Position numbers and translations under genes: made by a program. Below are positions 27,581 through 34,897 of a stretch of 64,000 nt of DNA, in pieces. How positions within the stretch are numbered: the stretch's first letter is position 1; each line of letters starts with the position of its first letter. Under the pieces are notes generated by a model. It was not told where the DNA came from, did no database searches, and saw nothing but the letters and a program-made list of their open reading frames with translations. The DNA is from an uncultured Anaerolineae bacterium (GTDB lineage: Bacteria; Chloroflexota; Anaerolineae; Aggregatilineales; Phototrophicaceae), in the NCBI GenBank assembly GCA_937944445.1, contig CALDYP010000012.1, positions 1 through 64,000 of the forward strand, read 5' to 3'.

Positions 27581-28969
27581 TCAGTTCTCTAAGCGATCGG
27601 TCAGCATGTTGAGCACTTGACCGGCGGTGAGTTCGCTCAGCACGCTGATCGGCTGCTCGGGCGGCAGCTTTTGAACGAGCGTGCGCACGCGCTGCCAGAT
27701 GCGGTGTGCTTTGGGCAGGTCGCCGCTGCCCGTGTGGATCATCCCCAACATCAACAGCGACAGCAGATGATCGCGGTTGTAGTAAAGGGCGGCTTGCAGC
27801 TCTCTCTGAGCGAGAAACGTCTCACGCTCTTCGCTCAGCATCAGCGCGCGCAGGTAGTAGGCGTCGCTGTGGGTAGGGTCATAGCGCACAGCGGCGTTGA
27901 GGTGGGTGCGGGCCTCTGGGTAGGCTTTGCGATTGGCAAAGATGAAGGCCAGCAGCGTGTGCGCATGGGGCGCGTGAGGCGTCTCAAGCAGCATTTGCCC
28001 CAGCAGGCGCTCGGCGTGGTCAAAGTCCCCAGCGGTGAGGGCGGCCTCAACTTGCGTCATGTCTCCCTCGGGCGTTACAGGCAGCGCGCCCGCGGGCAGG
28101 CGTACTTCCGTTAACAGCCTAGTGAGCGGCTGCGTAGCGCGTTTGCGCGTCTTTTGGTAGATCGGTGAGTTCAGCGGCGCGTCGATTTGCCAGCGCTCAC
28201 GCCGACTGCGCAGCGCCTCCGCGCTGCCCAGCAGCAGCCAACCGCCCGGTCGCAGCAGGTGATACAGGTTGTCCTCGGCCATCTGCACGTGCCGCGCGGT
28301 GAAGTACAGCAGGATGTTGCGACAGAAGATGATGTCGAACAGCGGCAGCGCGGGCGGGTTGATGAGGTTGCCACGGATGAACGTCACGCGCTCGACGATC
28401 TCACGGCGCAGTTGATAGCTGTCCTCGTGTGGGATGAAGTAGCGGCGCAGGAACGTTTCGTTCACGTGGCGGAACGACCATTTGCGATAGACGGCCCGCT
28501 GTGCCTGCTGAAGCGCGGCCTCGTTGATGTCCATGCCGATGAGGTTGATCTGCCAGCGGTCGATGTCCGGCAGGAACTCGTTCAGCGCGATGGCGATGCT
28601 GTAGGGTTCCTCGCCGGTGGAACAGCCGACGCTCAGCACGTTCAGCTCGAACTCGCCGGCTTGGCGGCGCTTCAAGACCAGCGGCGGCAGCAGGCGCTCG
28701 CGCAAGAGGCGGAAATGCTGCGGGTCGCGCATGAAGTACGTTTCGCCGATGGTGAGGGCAGCCAGCAGGCGCTGCCATGTCGGCGACTCTTCGGGGCTGC
28801 GCTCCAGCTCGGCCAGCCACAAGTCAAGGTTGCCATACGAGAGACGTGCTAAAATGTGAGAGACGTCCGCCCTCAAGAGGCTGCTGACGGCAAGCCCTGT
28901 GCGACCCTCGATCAATTGGATGGCACGCTGTAAGCTATCGGTGGTCAATGAACTGCCATGAGTCATCAT
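27581..28969 (-). CDS. CheR-type methyltransferase with C-terminal TPR region
   Basis: The 462-aa protein has a CheR N-terminal helical part (1-90), then the SAM-binding motif LSVGCSTGEEPYSIAI, the acidic MDINEAALQQA strand, FDIIFCRNILLYF and LLRPGGWLLLGSAE. These are hallmarks of the chemoreceptor glutamate methyltransferase family. The C-terminal 180 residues are helical and TPR-like, as in CheR proteins of alternative systems. No chemoreceptor, CheA, CheW or CheB gene is nearby, so it is an orphan; methylation of some other protein is possible. There is no Shine-Dalgarno; TATAAT lies 12 bases ahead of the ATG, implying a very short leader. Confidence 0.88.
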   Translation of the reverse strand: MMTHGSSLTTDSLQRAIQLIEGRTGLAVSSLLRADVSHILARLSYGNLDLWLAELERSPEESPTWQRLLAALTIGETYFMRDPQHFRLLRERLLPPLVLKRRQAGEFELNVLSVGCSTGEEPYSIAIALNEFLPDIDRWQINLIGMDINEAALQQAQRAVYRKWSFRHVNETFLRRYFIPHEDSYQLRREIVERVTFIRGNLINPPALPLFDIIFCRNILLYFTARHVQMAEDNLYHLLRPGGWLLLGSAEALRSRRERWQIDAPLNSPIYQKTRKRATQPLTRLLTEVRLPAGALPVTPEGDMTQVEAALTAGDFDHAERLLGQMLLETPHAPHAHTLLAFIFANRKAYPEARTHLNAAVRYDPTHSDAYYLRALMLSEERETFLAQRELQAALYYNRDHLLSLLMLGMIHTGSGDLPKAHRIWQRVRTLVQKLPPEQPISVLSELTAGQVLNMLTDRLEN

Positions 28970-28981
28970 AAGGACGGATGA

Positions 28982-28989
28982 ATTATACT
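28982..28989. promoter_or_regulatory. Overlapping divergent -10 boxes for the cheR-like gene and the secreted protein gene
   Basis: On the minus strand TATAAT occupies 28982-28987; on the plus strand TATACT occupies 28984-28989. The two candidate promoters face opposite directions over the same bases, so expression of the two genes could be mutually exclusive. Neither has a clear -35 hexamer. Confidence 0.4.
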
Positions 28990-29066
28990 ATGACGAAACG
29001 GTAGCTAACAGCGCAGATTAAACACGGGAGCGCCCATTGAAGCGACAGGGATTGAGGAGTCAGGCC

Positions 29067-31619
29067 GTGCGTCGTCGGCGCTTGGCGCTGGGGTTGATGG
29101 CCGTGATGTGGGGGCTGCTGCTGGCGCAGCCTGCGCGCGCCCAAACGCCGATTGAGTTCACGGCGGGTGGGCCGCTGGCGTTCGGCGGCGCAGCATGGCA
29201 AGCCAACGGCCTCATCAACCGCGTCATCTTCTACCCGAACGACGTGATCGAGGTCGGGATGGCAGTCGGGATGCGCCTGCCCGATGGCGACGTCACCCTG
29301 CCGTATCGGATGCGCGCCGCGCTGGCGATCAAGCCGCTGCACACCTCCAACGGCTTGCAGCTCCCTTATGACCCGCGCGAGCCGTGGTCGCCGTTCACTG
29401 AGGCGGGCGTGGCGCTCAGCAACGTCAACCTGCCCGTGCGCCTGCTGCAAATCGTCGAGACGGACGAGATCACCGTGATCGACGACCGCACCCTGTCGTT
29501 TCGGTTGCTCTTTCGCGCGGCGCTGCCCGCTGACCTCGAGAGCGGCTACTACGCGCTGATGCTGCTTGGCAGCGCCGCGGTGGGCGACAGCGACCCGTTC
29601 GACTGGTACGAAAACCGCATCTTCAGCACGCGCGGGACGGGCGCGGCGGGCGACGTCGATCAGCGGCTGCCGCTGGTGCTGCGGGTCGGCGATGCGTCCC
29701 CGCCGCTGGTGGAGTGGGTGCTGAACGGGCAGGCACTCCCGCGGGAGTCGTTCGCGGCGCTCACACAGGGGCGGGCCATCGTGCAGCCGCCCGGGCCGAT
29801 AAACCTCGCGCCGGCGCTGGTGGCGCTCAACTTTCCGCCGCTGTTTCCGTCGGGCGGCCTAACCGGGCGCATCGAGTCGCTCGGCACGCGCCGCCTGCTC
29901 GGCACAGCAACCAACTCCGTGATCAACACAACGCCGCTGCCCATTACGACGTTCGTCGGGGGCGCGCCGCGCGGGAGCTTCTTTCAGCTTCAGACCGCCG
30001 ATCCAGCCTACGGCGTCGAGTTCGTCCGCTATGGGATCTACCGCGTGATCCTGCGCGGCACGCTCAACGATCAGTTCGGCAACCAGTACCGTGGCGGCGG
30101 CACGTATGAGATCGCCATTGCCGAGCCGCTGACGCTCATCCCGCGCATCCCAGACGGCTACCCGCTGCCGATCAACACGCCGCTGACGTGGGGGTTTGAC
30201 GCGCTGCCCAACGTGACGGGGCAAGCTGAGGTCGTCGTGGATTTTGCGCCCATCGACGGCAGCCCGCCGACGCAGCGCGTCTTCCTCGGCAGCGTGCGCG
30301 CGGGGCGCTTTCAAGCGTTTGAGCCGTTGACGTTCGACCGCGCGGGGGTGTATCGGGTGCGCTATCGAGCGCAGGCGCTCGACGCGGATGAACGCCTGTG
30401 GTTCACAGAGCGCGTCTCGGTCGGCGTGGTGGTTGACCCCGCCAGCCCGATCGTGGCGCATGGGCGGCGCGGCCTTGACGGGTACACGCGCCACCCGCAA
30501 GCCCATTTCGACAGCGCCGTATACCCCTACGACGCCGTGCTGAGCGAGACGCTGGTGAACGCCCCGTACCACGCAGGCGACCTTGTGACGTTCGCCCCGT
30601 CGGAGCGCGCAGCGCTGCGGCCGGTGCTGACCTTCCAAGACCTGCGCGGGGATACCGCGGCGCGGCTGCTCACGCGGCTGCGCGGCTTCAGCAACCCAGA
30701 GGGCGACCTTGAGGAACTGCTGCGGCGCGACAGCCTGCCCGTGCTCTACCCGAACGGCTACGGCTTCCTAACGTTGAGCGCCCCCGCCGGGACGATCGCC
30801 CTCACCGGGCAGGGCAGCGCCGACGGCGCATACACCCCGCGCGTGCCGCTGACCAACTTCCCGAACGGGGCGGCGCTGCTGTGGATGGGCGGCGTGCGCT
30901 TGAACGACCCCGCCCAGACGGCAGGCTACGCCGCGGGCGTGACCGTTGGCGGGCAGGGGGCGCGCGTCGAACGGGGCGCAGATGTGCCCCTGCGCTGGCT
31001 GACGCTGAACGGCGGCGACGGCGCGATCCTGCCGCTGCGCCAGTCGTTCGAGTGGTGGGTGCAGGCCTTTCCGCCGCGCGCGGGGGGCGCATACAGCGTT
31101 CGGCTGCAAGCGCCCAACGGCGTGAGCCTGCGCCTGCCCGCTCAGCCAGTCGGTGACTTCGGGTTGTATCGTGTGGCCGTGGACGGGCGCATCTTCGATC
31201 AAGCGGGCGTGTGGCAAGCCGCGCTCCAAGATGAGCTTGACCGCTTGACGCTCGTCAGCGCGCGTTGGATCGTCCTGCCGTCAGACGCGCGCCTGACGCT
31301 CAGCAGCCCATCTATTGTCCCCATCAGCGGCGGGCAGGCGACCGTGCGCGTGGACGTGCCTGCGGGCTGGCGCGGCGTGCGCGGCACGGTGATCGTCCAT
31401 CACCCACAGGGCACAGTGGACGCGCGCGAGGCCGCCGTAACAGGGGCGACGTGGAGCGTCACGCTCAACCGCGCGGAGTGGCTGCGGCGCAGTCCGTGGG
31501 CCGAGGTCGGGCCGCTGCGGGTGACACTGCTGCTGACCGGCGAGACCGCAGAGGGTCAGGCGTTGTTGGCCGCCCGCGAACTGACCGTGCAGGCCGGAAG
31601 GGTGATTTATGTGGATTAA
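29067..31619 (+). CDS. Large secreted beta-rich protein of unknown family
   Basis: The 850-aa product has an Arg-rich signal peptide (RRRRLALGLMAVMWGLLLAQPARA, shown in part) and no later membrane segment, so it should be exported. GTG at 29067 is chosen because AGGAG ends 7 bases upstream; an in-frame TTG at 29037 is a weaker alternative. The mature part is rich in short beta-strand-like stretches, with Ig-like segments near the C-terminus (RLTLSSPSIVPISGGQATVRVDVPAG, in part), but no family is recognised and no catalytic motif is seen. It is followed, across a 97-base repeat, by a secreted propeller-cytochrome gene and probably forms an operon with it. Confidence 0.75.
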   Translation: MRRRRLALGLMAVMWGLLLAQPARAQTPIEFTAGGPLAFGGAAWQANGLINRVIFYPNDVIEVGMAVGMRLPDGDVTLPYRMRAALAIKPLHTSNGLQLPYDPREPWSPFTEAGVALSNVNLPVRLLQIVETDEITVIDDRTLSFRLLFRAALPADLESGYYALMLLGSAAVGDSDPFDWYENRIFSTRGTGAAGDVDQRLPLVLRVGDASPPLVEWVLNGQALPRESFAALTQGRAIVQPPGPINLAPALVALNFPPLFPSGGLTGRIESLGTRRLLGTATNSVINTTPLPITTFVGGAPRGSFFQLQTADPAYGVEFVRYGIYRVILRGTLNDQFGNQYRGGGTYEIAIAEPLTLIPRIPDGYPLPINTPLTWGFDALPNVTGQAEVVVDFAPIDGSPPTQRVFLGSVRAGRFQAFEPLTFDRAGVYRVRYRAQALDADERLWFTERVSVGVVVDPASPIVAHGRRGLDGYTRHPQAHFDSAVYPYDAVLSETLVNAPYHAGDLVTFAPSERAALRPVLTFQDLRGDTAARLLTRLRGFSNPEGDLEELLRRDSLPVLYPNGYGFLTLSAPAGTIALTGQGSADGAYTPRVPLTNFPNGAALLWMGGVRLNDPAQTAGYAAGVTVGGQGARVERGADVPLRWLTLNGGDGAILPLRQSFEWWVQAFPPRAGGAYSVRLQAPNGVSLRLPAQPVGDFGLYRVAVDGRIFDQAGVWQAALQDELDRLTLVSARWIVLPSDARLTLSSPSIVPISGGQATVRVDVPAGWRGVRGTVIVHHPQGTVDAREAAVTGATWSVTLNRAEWLRRSPWAEVGPLRVTLLLTGETAEGQALLAARELTVQAGRVIYVD

Positions 31620-31624
31620 ACAGG

Positions 31625-31722
31625 CCTCATCCCCACTCTTCTTCTCTCGGCAGCTGGCCGCAGGGCAGGCCACTTCTAGGGACAAGTCCCCTCTCCACGG
31701 AAGAGGGGATTTAGGGGTGAGG
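31625..31722. repeat. Dispersed palindromic repeat, family A (with apical insert), upstream of the cytochrome gene
   Basis: CCTCATCCCC at the left and GGGGTGAGG at the right form the outer arms. The inner stem CCCCTCT/AGAGGGG at 31688-31708 forms a tight hairpin, and the insert GGCAGCTGGCCGCAGGGCAG lies at 31649-31668. It begins five bases after the stop codon of the preceding gene and runs into the following gene, whose likely GTG start (31717) is inside it. Confidence 0.85.
31703..31719 (+). promoter_or_regulatory. Repeat-borne ribosome binding site and GTG start, SD in a hairpin arm
   Basis: GAGGGG (31703-31708), an 8-base spacer ATTTAGGG and GTG (31717-31719) lie inside the repeat. The GAGGGG is the 3' arm of a CCCCTCT/AGAGGGG hairpin, so ribosome access would require its opening or translational coupling from upstream. 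The same arrangement and the same spacing occur on the minus strand at 58077-58093. Confidence 0.55.
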
Positions 31723-33039
31723 CCTCACCCCCTTCTTCTGGTAATGCTCCTGTTGTTGTTCTTCCTGCCCCCCCTGCGCGCACAGACTCCCGCGCCGCTG
31801 CTGACCCTGCCGAGCGCGAACGCCGTCGCCAGCGTGGGGCGTGCTTACGCTGTGCTGCCATCGGGCGAGGTGGCCGTAATCAACCCGACGGTGCTCAGCG
31901 TGGGCGTGGTCAACCTGCGGGCGCGGGCGCTCAGCCGTGAGGTGGCGCTGAGCTTTGCGCCGCAGCGCCTGCTGCTGCTGCCGGAGCGCGCGCGGATCGC
32001 CGTCCTGTCGGAGGGCGCGCCGCGCCTCGCCGTGATCGACGTGGCGACGCTGACCGTCACGCGCGAGATCGTGATCGACGTGCCGCTGCCTGTGGGCGCT
32101 TCTGCCCACAGCATGGCCGCCCTCAGCCCGTCGCGGGTGGTGGTCGGCCTGCCAGATCGCTTGGTCGAGGTGGACTTGCTGACGGGCGAGACGACGTCCG
32201 CCGCGCGCGACTTGAGCGAGGGCGTGCTGCTGGCAGCGTGGGGCGGCTATCGCTACCGCCTCACACAGGCGGGCGAGTTTGAGGTGATCGGGGCAGGCGG
32301 CGTGCGGGTGACGGCTCCGCTGCCGACCGCTGACCGCGTGCACCGCGTCGGCGTGCCCGCGTTGGACGCGCGCGCCGGCCTGCTTTACGTGCCGCTGACC
32401 CTGCGCGCCGCAGGCGACCCCGACCGGCTGCCGTTTGACGCCCAGTTCGACGCCGTGCTAGTCGTGGTCGATCTGGCGCGGCCCGGCGTGCGGAGCTGGA
32501 TCCGCCTAGACATGGCCGATGGCGTGTGGCATCTGCCGTCGGCGGCGCTGCTCAACGCCGATCGCACGCGGCTGCTCGTCACGTATGCCGCCAGCAACCG
32601 TTTGTCTGTGCTGGACGTGCGCGCCGGGCAGCGCGTCGTGACGACCCCGGTTGGCGCGCACCCGCTGGACGTCGGCTTCAGCGCCGATGGTCAATTCGCC
32701 TTCACCGTCAACCGCGTAGACCGCAGCCTCACGCTGTTGGATGGGCGCTTGTTCGGCGCGCCGGAGAGCATCCCGACGACCGAGCGCACGCCGCCGCCCG
32801 TCGTCAGCGTGGGCGAGCGCTGGTTCTACACTGCAGCAGACGCGCGCATCGCGTGGAACCACGCGCTGAGCTGCTACACCTGCCACGCGCCGCGCGGGGT
32901 GCTCGGTTCTTACATCACACGCAGCGACGACGACCTGAGCGCCTTCCTGCGGGCGCACATCGTCAACGCGCAGGGCGGCAGCGGCCTCAACGACGTCGAC
33001 TTGGCCGCGTTGGTGGCCTTCCTACGCACCCTGCCTTGA
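31717..33039 (+). CDS. Secreted beta-propeller-like protein with C-terminal mono-heme cytochrome c domain
   Basis: From the GTG the product is 440 aa with signal peptide MRPHPLLLVMLLLLFFLPPL ending at RAQ. Residues to about 370 are a run of propeller-like strands (RVVVGLPDRLVEVDLLTGE; LLVTYAASNRLSVLDVRAGQ) as in YVTN-type repeats. The C-terminus has CYTCH (C386, C389, H390), a covalent heme c site, inside a short cytochrome fold ending DLAALVAFLRTLP. No Met follows the motif, so the sixth ligand would be His or absent. The frame is open upstream to an ATG at 31609 that overlaps the previous stop, but that would put repeat-encoded residues ahead of the signal peptide. An extracytoplasmic redox or electron-transfer role is inferred. 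Confidence 0.8.
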   Translation: MRPHPLLLVMLLLLFFLPPLRAQTPAPLLTLPSANAVASVGRAYAVLPSGEVAVINPTVLSVGVVNLRARALSREVALSFAPQRLLLLPERARIAVLSEGAPRLAVIDVATLTVTREIVIDVPLPVGASAHSMAALSPSRVVVGLPDRLVEVDLLTGETTSAARDLSEGVLLAAWGGYRYRLTQAGEFEVIGAGGVRVTAPLPTADRVHRVGVPALDARAGLLYVPLTLRAAGDPDRLPFDAQFDAVLVVVDLARPGVRSWIRLDMADGVWHLPSAALLNADRTRLLVTYAASNRLSVLDVRAGQRVVTTPVGAHPLDVGFSADGQFAFTVNRVDRSLTLLDGRLFGAPESIPTTERTPPPVVSVGERWFYTAADARIAWNHALSCYTCHAPRGVLGSYITRSDDDLSAFLRAHIVNAQGGSGLNDVDLAALVAFLRTLP

Positions 33040-33080
33040 GCTACCCCAACCGCAACCGCTGCTAAATTAATCTTTAACCC

Positions 33081-33109
33081 TTGCAAAAATCCTCAAGGTG
33101 TCGTTATAT
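33081..33109 (+). promoter_or_regulatory. Sigma-70-like promoter of the DtxR-type regulator gene
   Basis: TTGCAA and TTATAT are separated by 17 bases, with a predicted start about 30 bases ahead of the ATG at 33146. No DtxR/MntR-type palindromic operator is obvious around it. Confidence 0.6.
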
Positions 33110-33145
33110 TTATCATAGACTTTTGTTTTATTGGTCTGAGGGGTC

Positions 33146-33826
33146 ATGTCCACTGACACGATGCGCGAGTATCTCGCCGAGACATATCGCCTTGCCTACT
33201 ATCAGCAGGGCGATGCATATGTTAGCACATCGGCGCTGGCGGAGGTGATGCGCGTTAGCGCCCCAGCCGTCACGCGCATGGTGCAGCGCCTGCGCGAGCA
33301 TGGCTATCTTGAGCATGAGCCTTACCGCGGCGTGATCCTCACCCCTGAGGGTGAGCGGGAAGCGCTGCGCACGATCCGCAAGCATCGCATCGTCGAGCGC
33401 TTCTTGGTCGACGTGATGAAGTTCGGCTGGCATGAAGTCCACGACTACGCCGACGACTTCGGCGCGAGCGTGAGCGACAAGTTAGCCGAGAAGATGAACG
33501 AGATGGCCGGCTTCCCGCGGCGCTGCCCCCACGGCGAGCCGATCCCGCGCCCAGATGGCACGATGCCGCGCGTCGTCGATGAGCCGCTGCACGAGGTGCC
33601 GGTGGGGCGCGAGTACGTCGTGAGCCGCGCGAACACCCACGACAGCCACATGCTGCGCTATCTGGACTCGTTGGGGCTGCGCCCGGGCACGACGCTGCAC
33701 TTGGTCGATCATGCGCCGTTCAACGGCCCGCTGCGCGTGCGCGTGGGCGATTCTGAACACTTCATCGGCCACGACTTATCGCACGTGCTGCGCGTCTGCA
33801 CCCGCGAGCAGTTCGACCTCGTTTAG
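33146..33826 (+). CDS. DtxR/MntR-family metal-dependent transcriptional regulator
   Basis: The 226-aa protein has the N-terminal winged helix (STSALAEVMRVSAPAVTRMVQRLREHGYLEHE, in part), a dimerisation/metal domain (HRIVERFLVDVMKFGWHEVHDYADDFGASVSDKL, in part) and a C-terminal FeoA/SH3-like domain (GTTLHLVDHAPFNGPLRVRVG). His and Glu residues in the second domain lie where the family binds Fe(II) or Mn(II). The GFPRRCPHGEPIP segment is typical of the family. No metal transporter gene is adjacent, so its regulon is elsewhere. GAGGGG lies 3-8 bases ahead of the ATG. Confidence 0.93.
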   Translation: MSTDTMREYLAETYRLAYYQQGDAYVSTSALAEVMRVSAPAVTRMVQRLREHGYLEHEPYRGVILTPEGEREALRTIRKHRIVERFLVDVMKFGWHEVHDYADDFGASVSDKLAEKMNEMAGFPRRCPHGEPIPRPDGTMPRVVDEPLHEVPVGREYVVSRANTHDSHMLRYLDSLGLRPGTTLHLVDHAPFNGPLRVRVGDSEHFIGHDLSHVLRVCTREQFDLV

Positions 33827-33832
33827 TTCCTG

Positions 33833-34210
33833 CTACGCGCGCGCAGAGAAGGCGTGCAGCAGGATCATCCCCCAGCCGATGACGAACGCGATCCCGCCGA
33901 ACGGCGCGACCGCCCCCATGATCCGCACGTTTTGCAGCGCCAGCAGGTACAAACTGCCCGAGAACAACACGATCCCCACGGTGAACGCGACGCCCGCCGC
34001 GTTGAGGTAGACCGAGTTCTGCTGCCCGGCCAGCAGCGCGACGATCAACAGCGCCACCGCGTGGATCAAATGGTACTGCACGCCCGTCTGATAGGTGCTG
34101 AGCCGTTCATTGGCCACCAGAATGGCGTTGAAGGCGTGCGCCCCGAACGCCCCCAACCCGACGCCTGACATCCCCGCGACCGCCGCCGAGATCAACAGTG
34201 CCGTTTGCAT
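33833..34210 (-). CDS. DUF423 (YgdD-like) small membrane protein
   Basis: The 125-aa protein has four hydrophobic segments and the DUF423 hallmark GLGAFGAHAF near the N-terminus, followed by YQTGVQYHLIHAVALL and a C-terminal PFGGIAFVIGWGMILLHA. The function of the family is unknown. AAGGAG precedes the ATG by 8 bases, and TATACT at 34242-34247 could be the -10 box. It converges on the DtxR-type gene with only six bases between stop codons. Confidence 0.92.
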   Translation of the reverse strand: MQTALLISAAVAGMSGVGLGAFGAHAFNAILVANERLSTYQTGVQYHLIHAVALLIVALLAGQQNSVYLNAAGVAFTVGIVLFSGSLYLLALQNVRIMGAVAPFGGIAFVIGWGMILLHAFSARA

Positions 34211-34252
34211 GTGATGCGCTCCTTACAAGTGTGTGCAGGTCAGTATAACGAA

Positions 34253-34279
34253 ACAAGCCACCGTGAACAGGTGGCTTGT
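34253..34279 (-). terminator. Rho-independent terminator candidate after hsp20
   Basis: ACAAGCCACC and GGTGGCTTGT form a perfect 10-bp stem around a 7-base loop. In the hsp20 direction the stem is followed by TTCGTTAT, a moderate T tract. It lies 43 bases past the hsp20 stop codon, with another hairpin (34283-34300) between. Confidence 0.6.
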
Positions 34280-34280
34280 G

Positions 34281-34302
34281 GGGGCAAGGCGCGCCTTGCC
34301 AG
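34281..34302. repeat. Small dispersed hairpin, family B
   Basis: GGCAAGGC, GC, GCCTTGCC form a perfect 8-bp palindrome. A similar element (GGCACGGC/GCCTTGCC) is at 60826-60843, beside GGACAGGGC-type hairpins of the same design. Confidence 0.6.
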
Positions 34303-34321
34303 TCTTGAGGTGATCGGGTGC

Positions 34322-34729
34322 TTACTTGCTCGCGCGGACGTTGATCTTCTTGGGCTGGCTGGCCTCAGCCTTCGGCACGATGATCGTCAGCAGGCCGTTG
34401 ACGTAATCCGCTTCGATCTTATCGCCCTGTACGGGCAGGCCAAAGCGCAGGCTGCGGCTGAACTTGCCATAACGGCGCTCACGGATCAGCAGGCGCTCGT
34501 TCTCTTGGCGGGCTTGCTCGTGGATTTCCGCGGTGATGGTCAGCACGTCGTCATCCAGCTTGACGTCGATGTGCTCAGGGTCAACCCCCGGAATGGGCGA
34601 CGTGACGATGTAATCCGTCTCGCGCTCGACTACATCCAACGCCAGCGTGACGTTTTGATTCGGGAAGCTCATGGCCTCATCAAAGAAGCGTTCGATCAAC
34701 GAATTGGTACGGGGACGACGCATCAACAT
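34322..34729 (-). CDS. Hsp20/alpha-crystallin small heat-shock protein
   Basis: The 135-aa protein has a short N-terminal arm (RRPRTNSLIERFFDEAM), the alpha-crystallin domain (LDVVERETDYIVTSPIPGVDPEHIDVKL, in part), the GLLTIIVPK strand near its end, and a C-terminal I-N-V motif (KKINV) that serves in oligomerisation. It is an ATP-independent holdase of the cytoplasm. A perfect AGGAGG lies 9 bases ahead of the ATG. The promoter region carries an inverted repeat right after the -10 box, a possible heat-shock operator; no CIRCE sequence is seen. Confidence 0.96.
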   Translation of the reverse strand: MLMRRPRTNSLIERFFDEAMSFPNQNVTLALDVVERETDYIVTSPIPGVDPEHIDVKLDDDVLTITAEIHEQARQENERLLIRERRYGKFSRSLRFGLPVQGDKIEADYVNGLLTIIVPKAEASQPKKINVRASK

Positions 34730-34753
34730 AGTTCAACTCCTCCTATAACTCAT

Positions 34754-34783
34754 GTGCAATCTGTCGTTTGCACTTTCACTATA
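34754..34783 (-). promoter_or_regulatory. hsp20 -10 box with adjoining inverted repeat (candidate operator)
   Basis: TATAGT at 34778-34783 (minus strand) is followed after 4 bases by GTGCAA, eight bases, TTGCAC at 34754-34773. The perfect 6-bp arms cover the expected transcription start and the early leader, so the site could bind a repressor or fold in the mRNA. Confidence 0.5.
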
Positions 34784-34865
34784 GCTTCTCGTGTGTATGA
34801 GCAGTTTATGCGCGGCATAAGAAATCTATCGGATTCCATAAAAAGACTGTCAGAGCGGTTTGCGG

Positions 34866-34871
34866 TATAAT
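34866..34871 (+). promoter_or_regulatory. -10 box of the hydantoinase A/B genes
   Basis: A consensus TATAAT lies 26 bases ahead of the ATG at 34898. The -35 region is poor at the optimum spacing. Confidence 0.45.
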
Positions 34872-34897
34872 CGTTGGCGACAAAAGGCAAGGGCACT

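Noticed and set aside
31609-31716. Upstream ATG extension of the cytochrome gene
   Set aside because: It would put 36 repeat-encoded residues before a complete signal peptide. The ATG overlaps the previous stop codon and has no Shine-Dalgarno. Coupled initiation there cannot be fully excluded.
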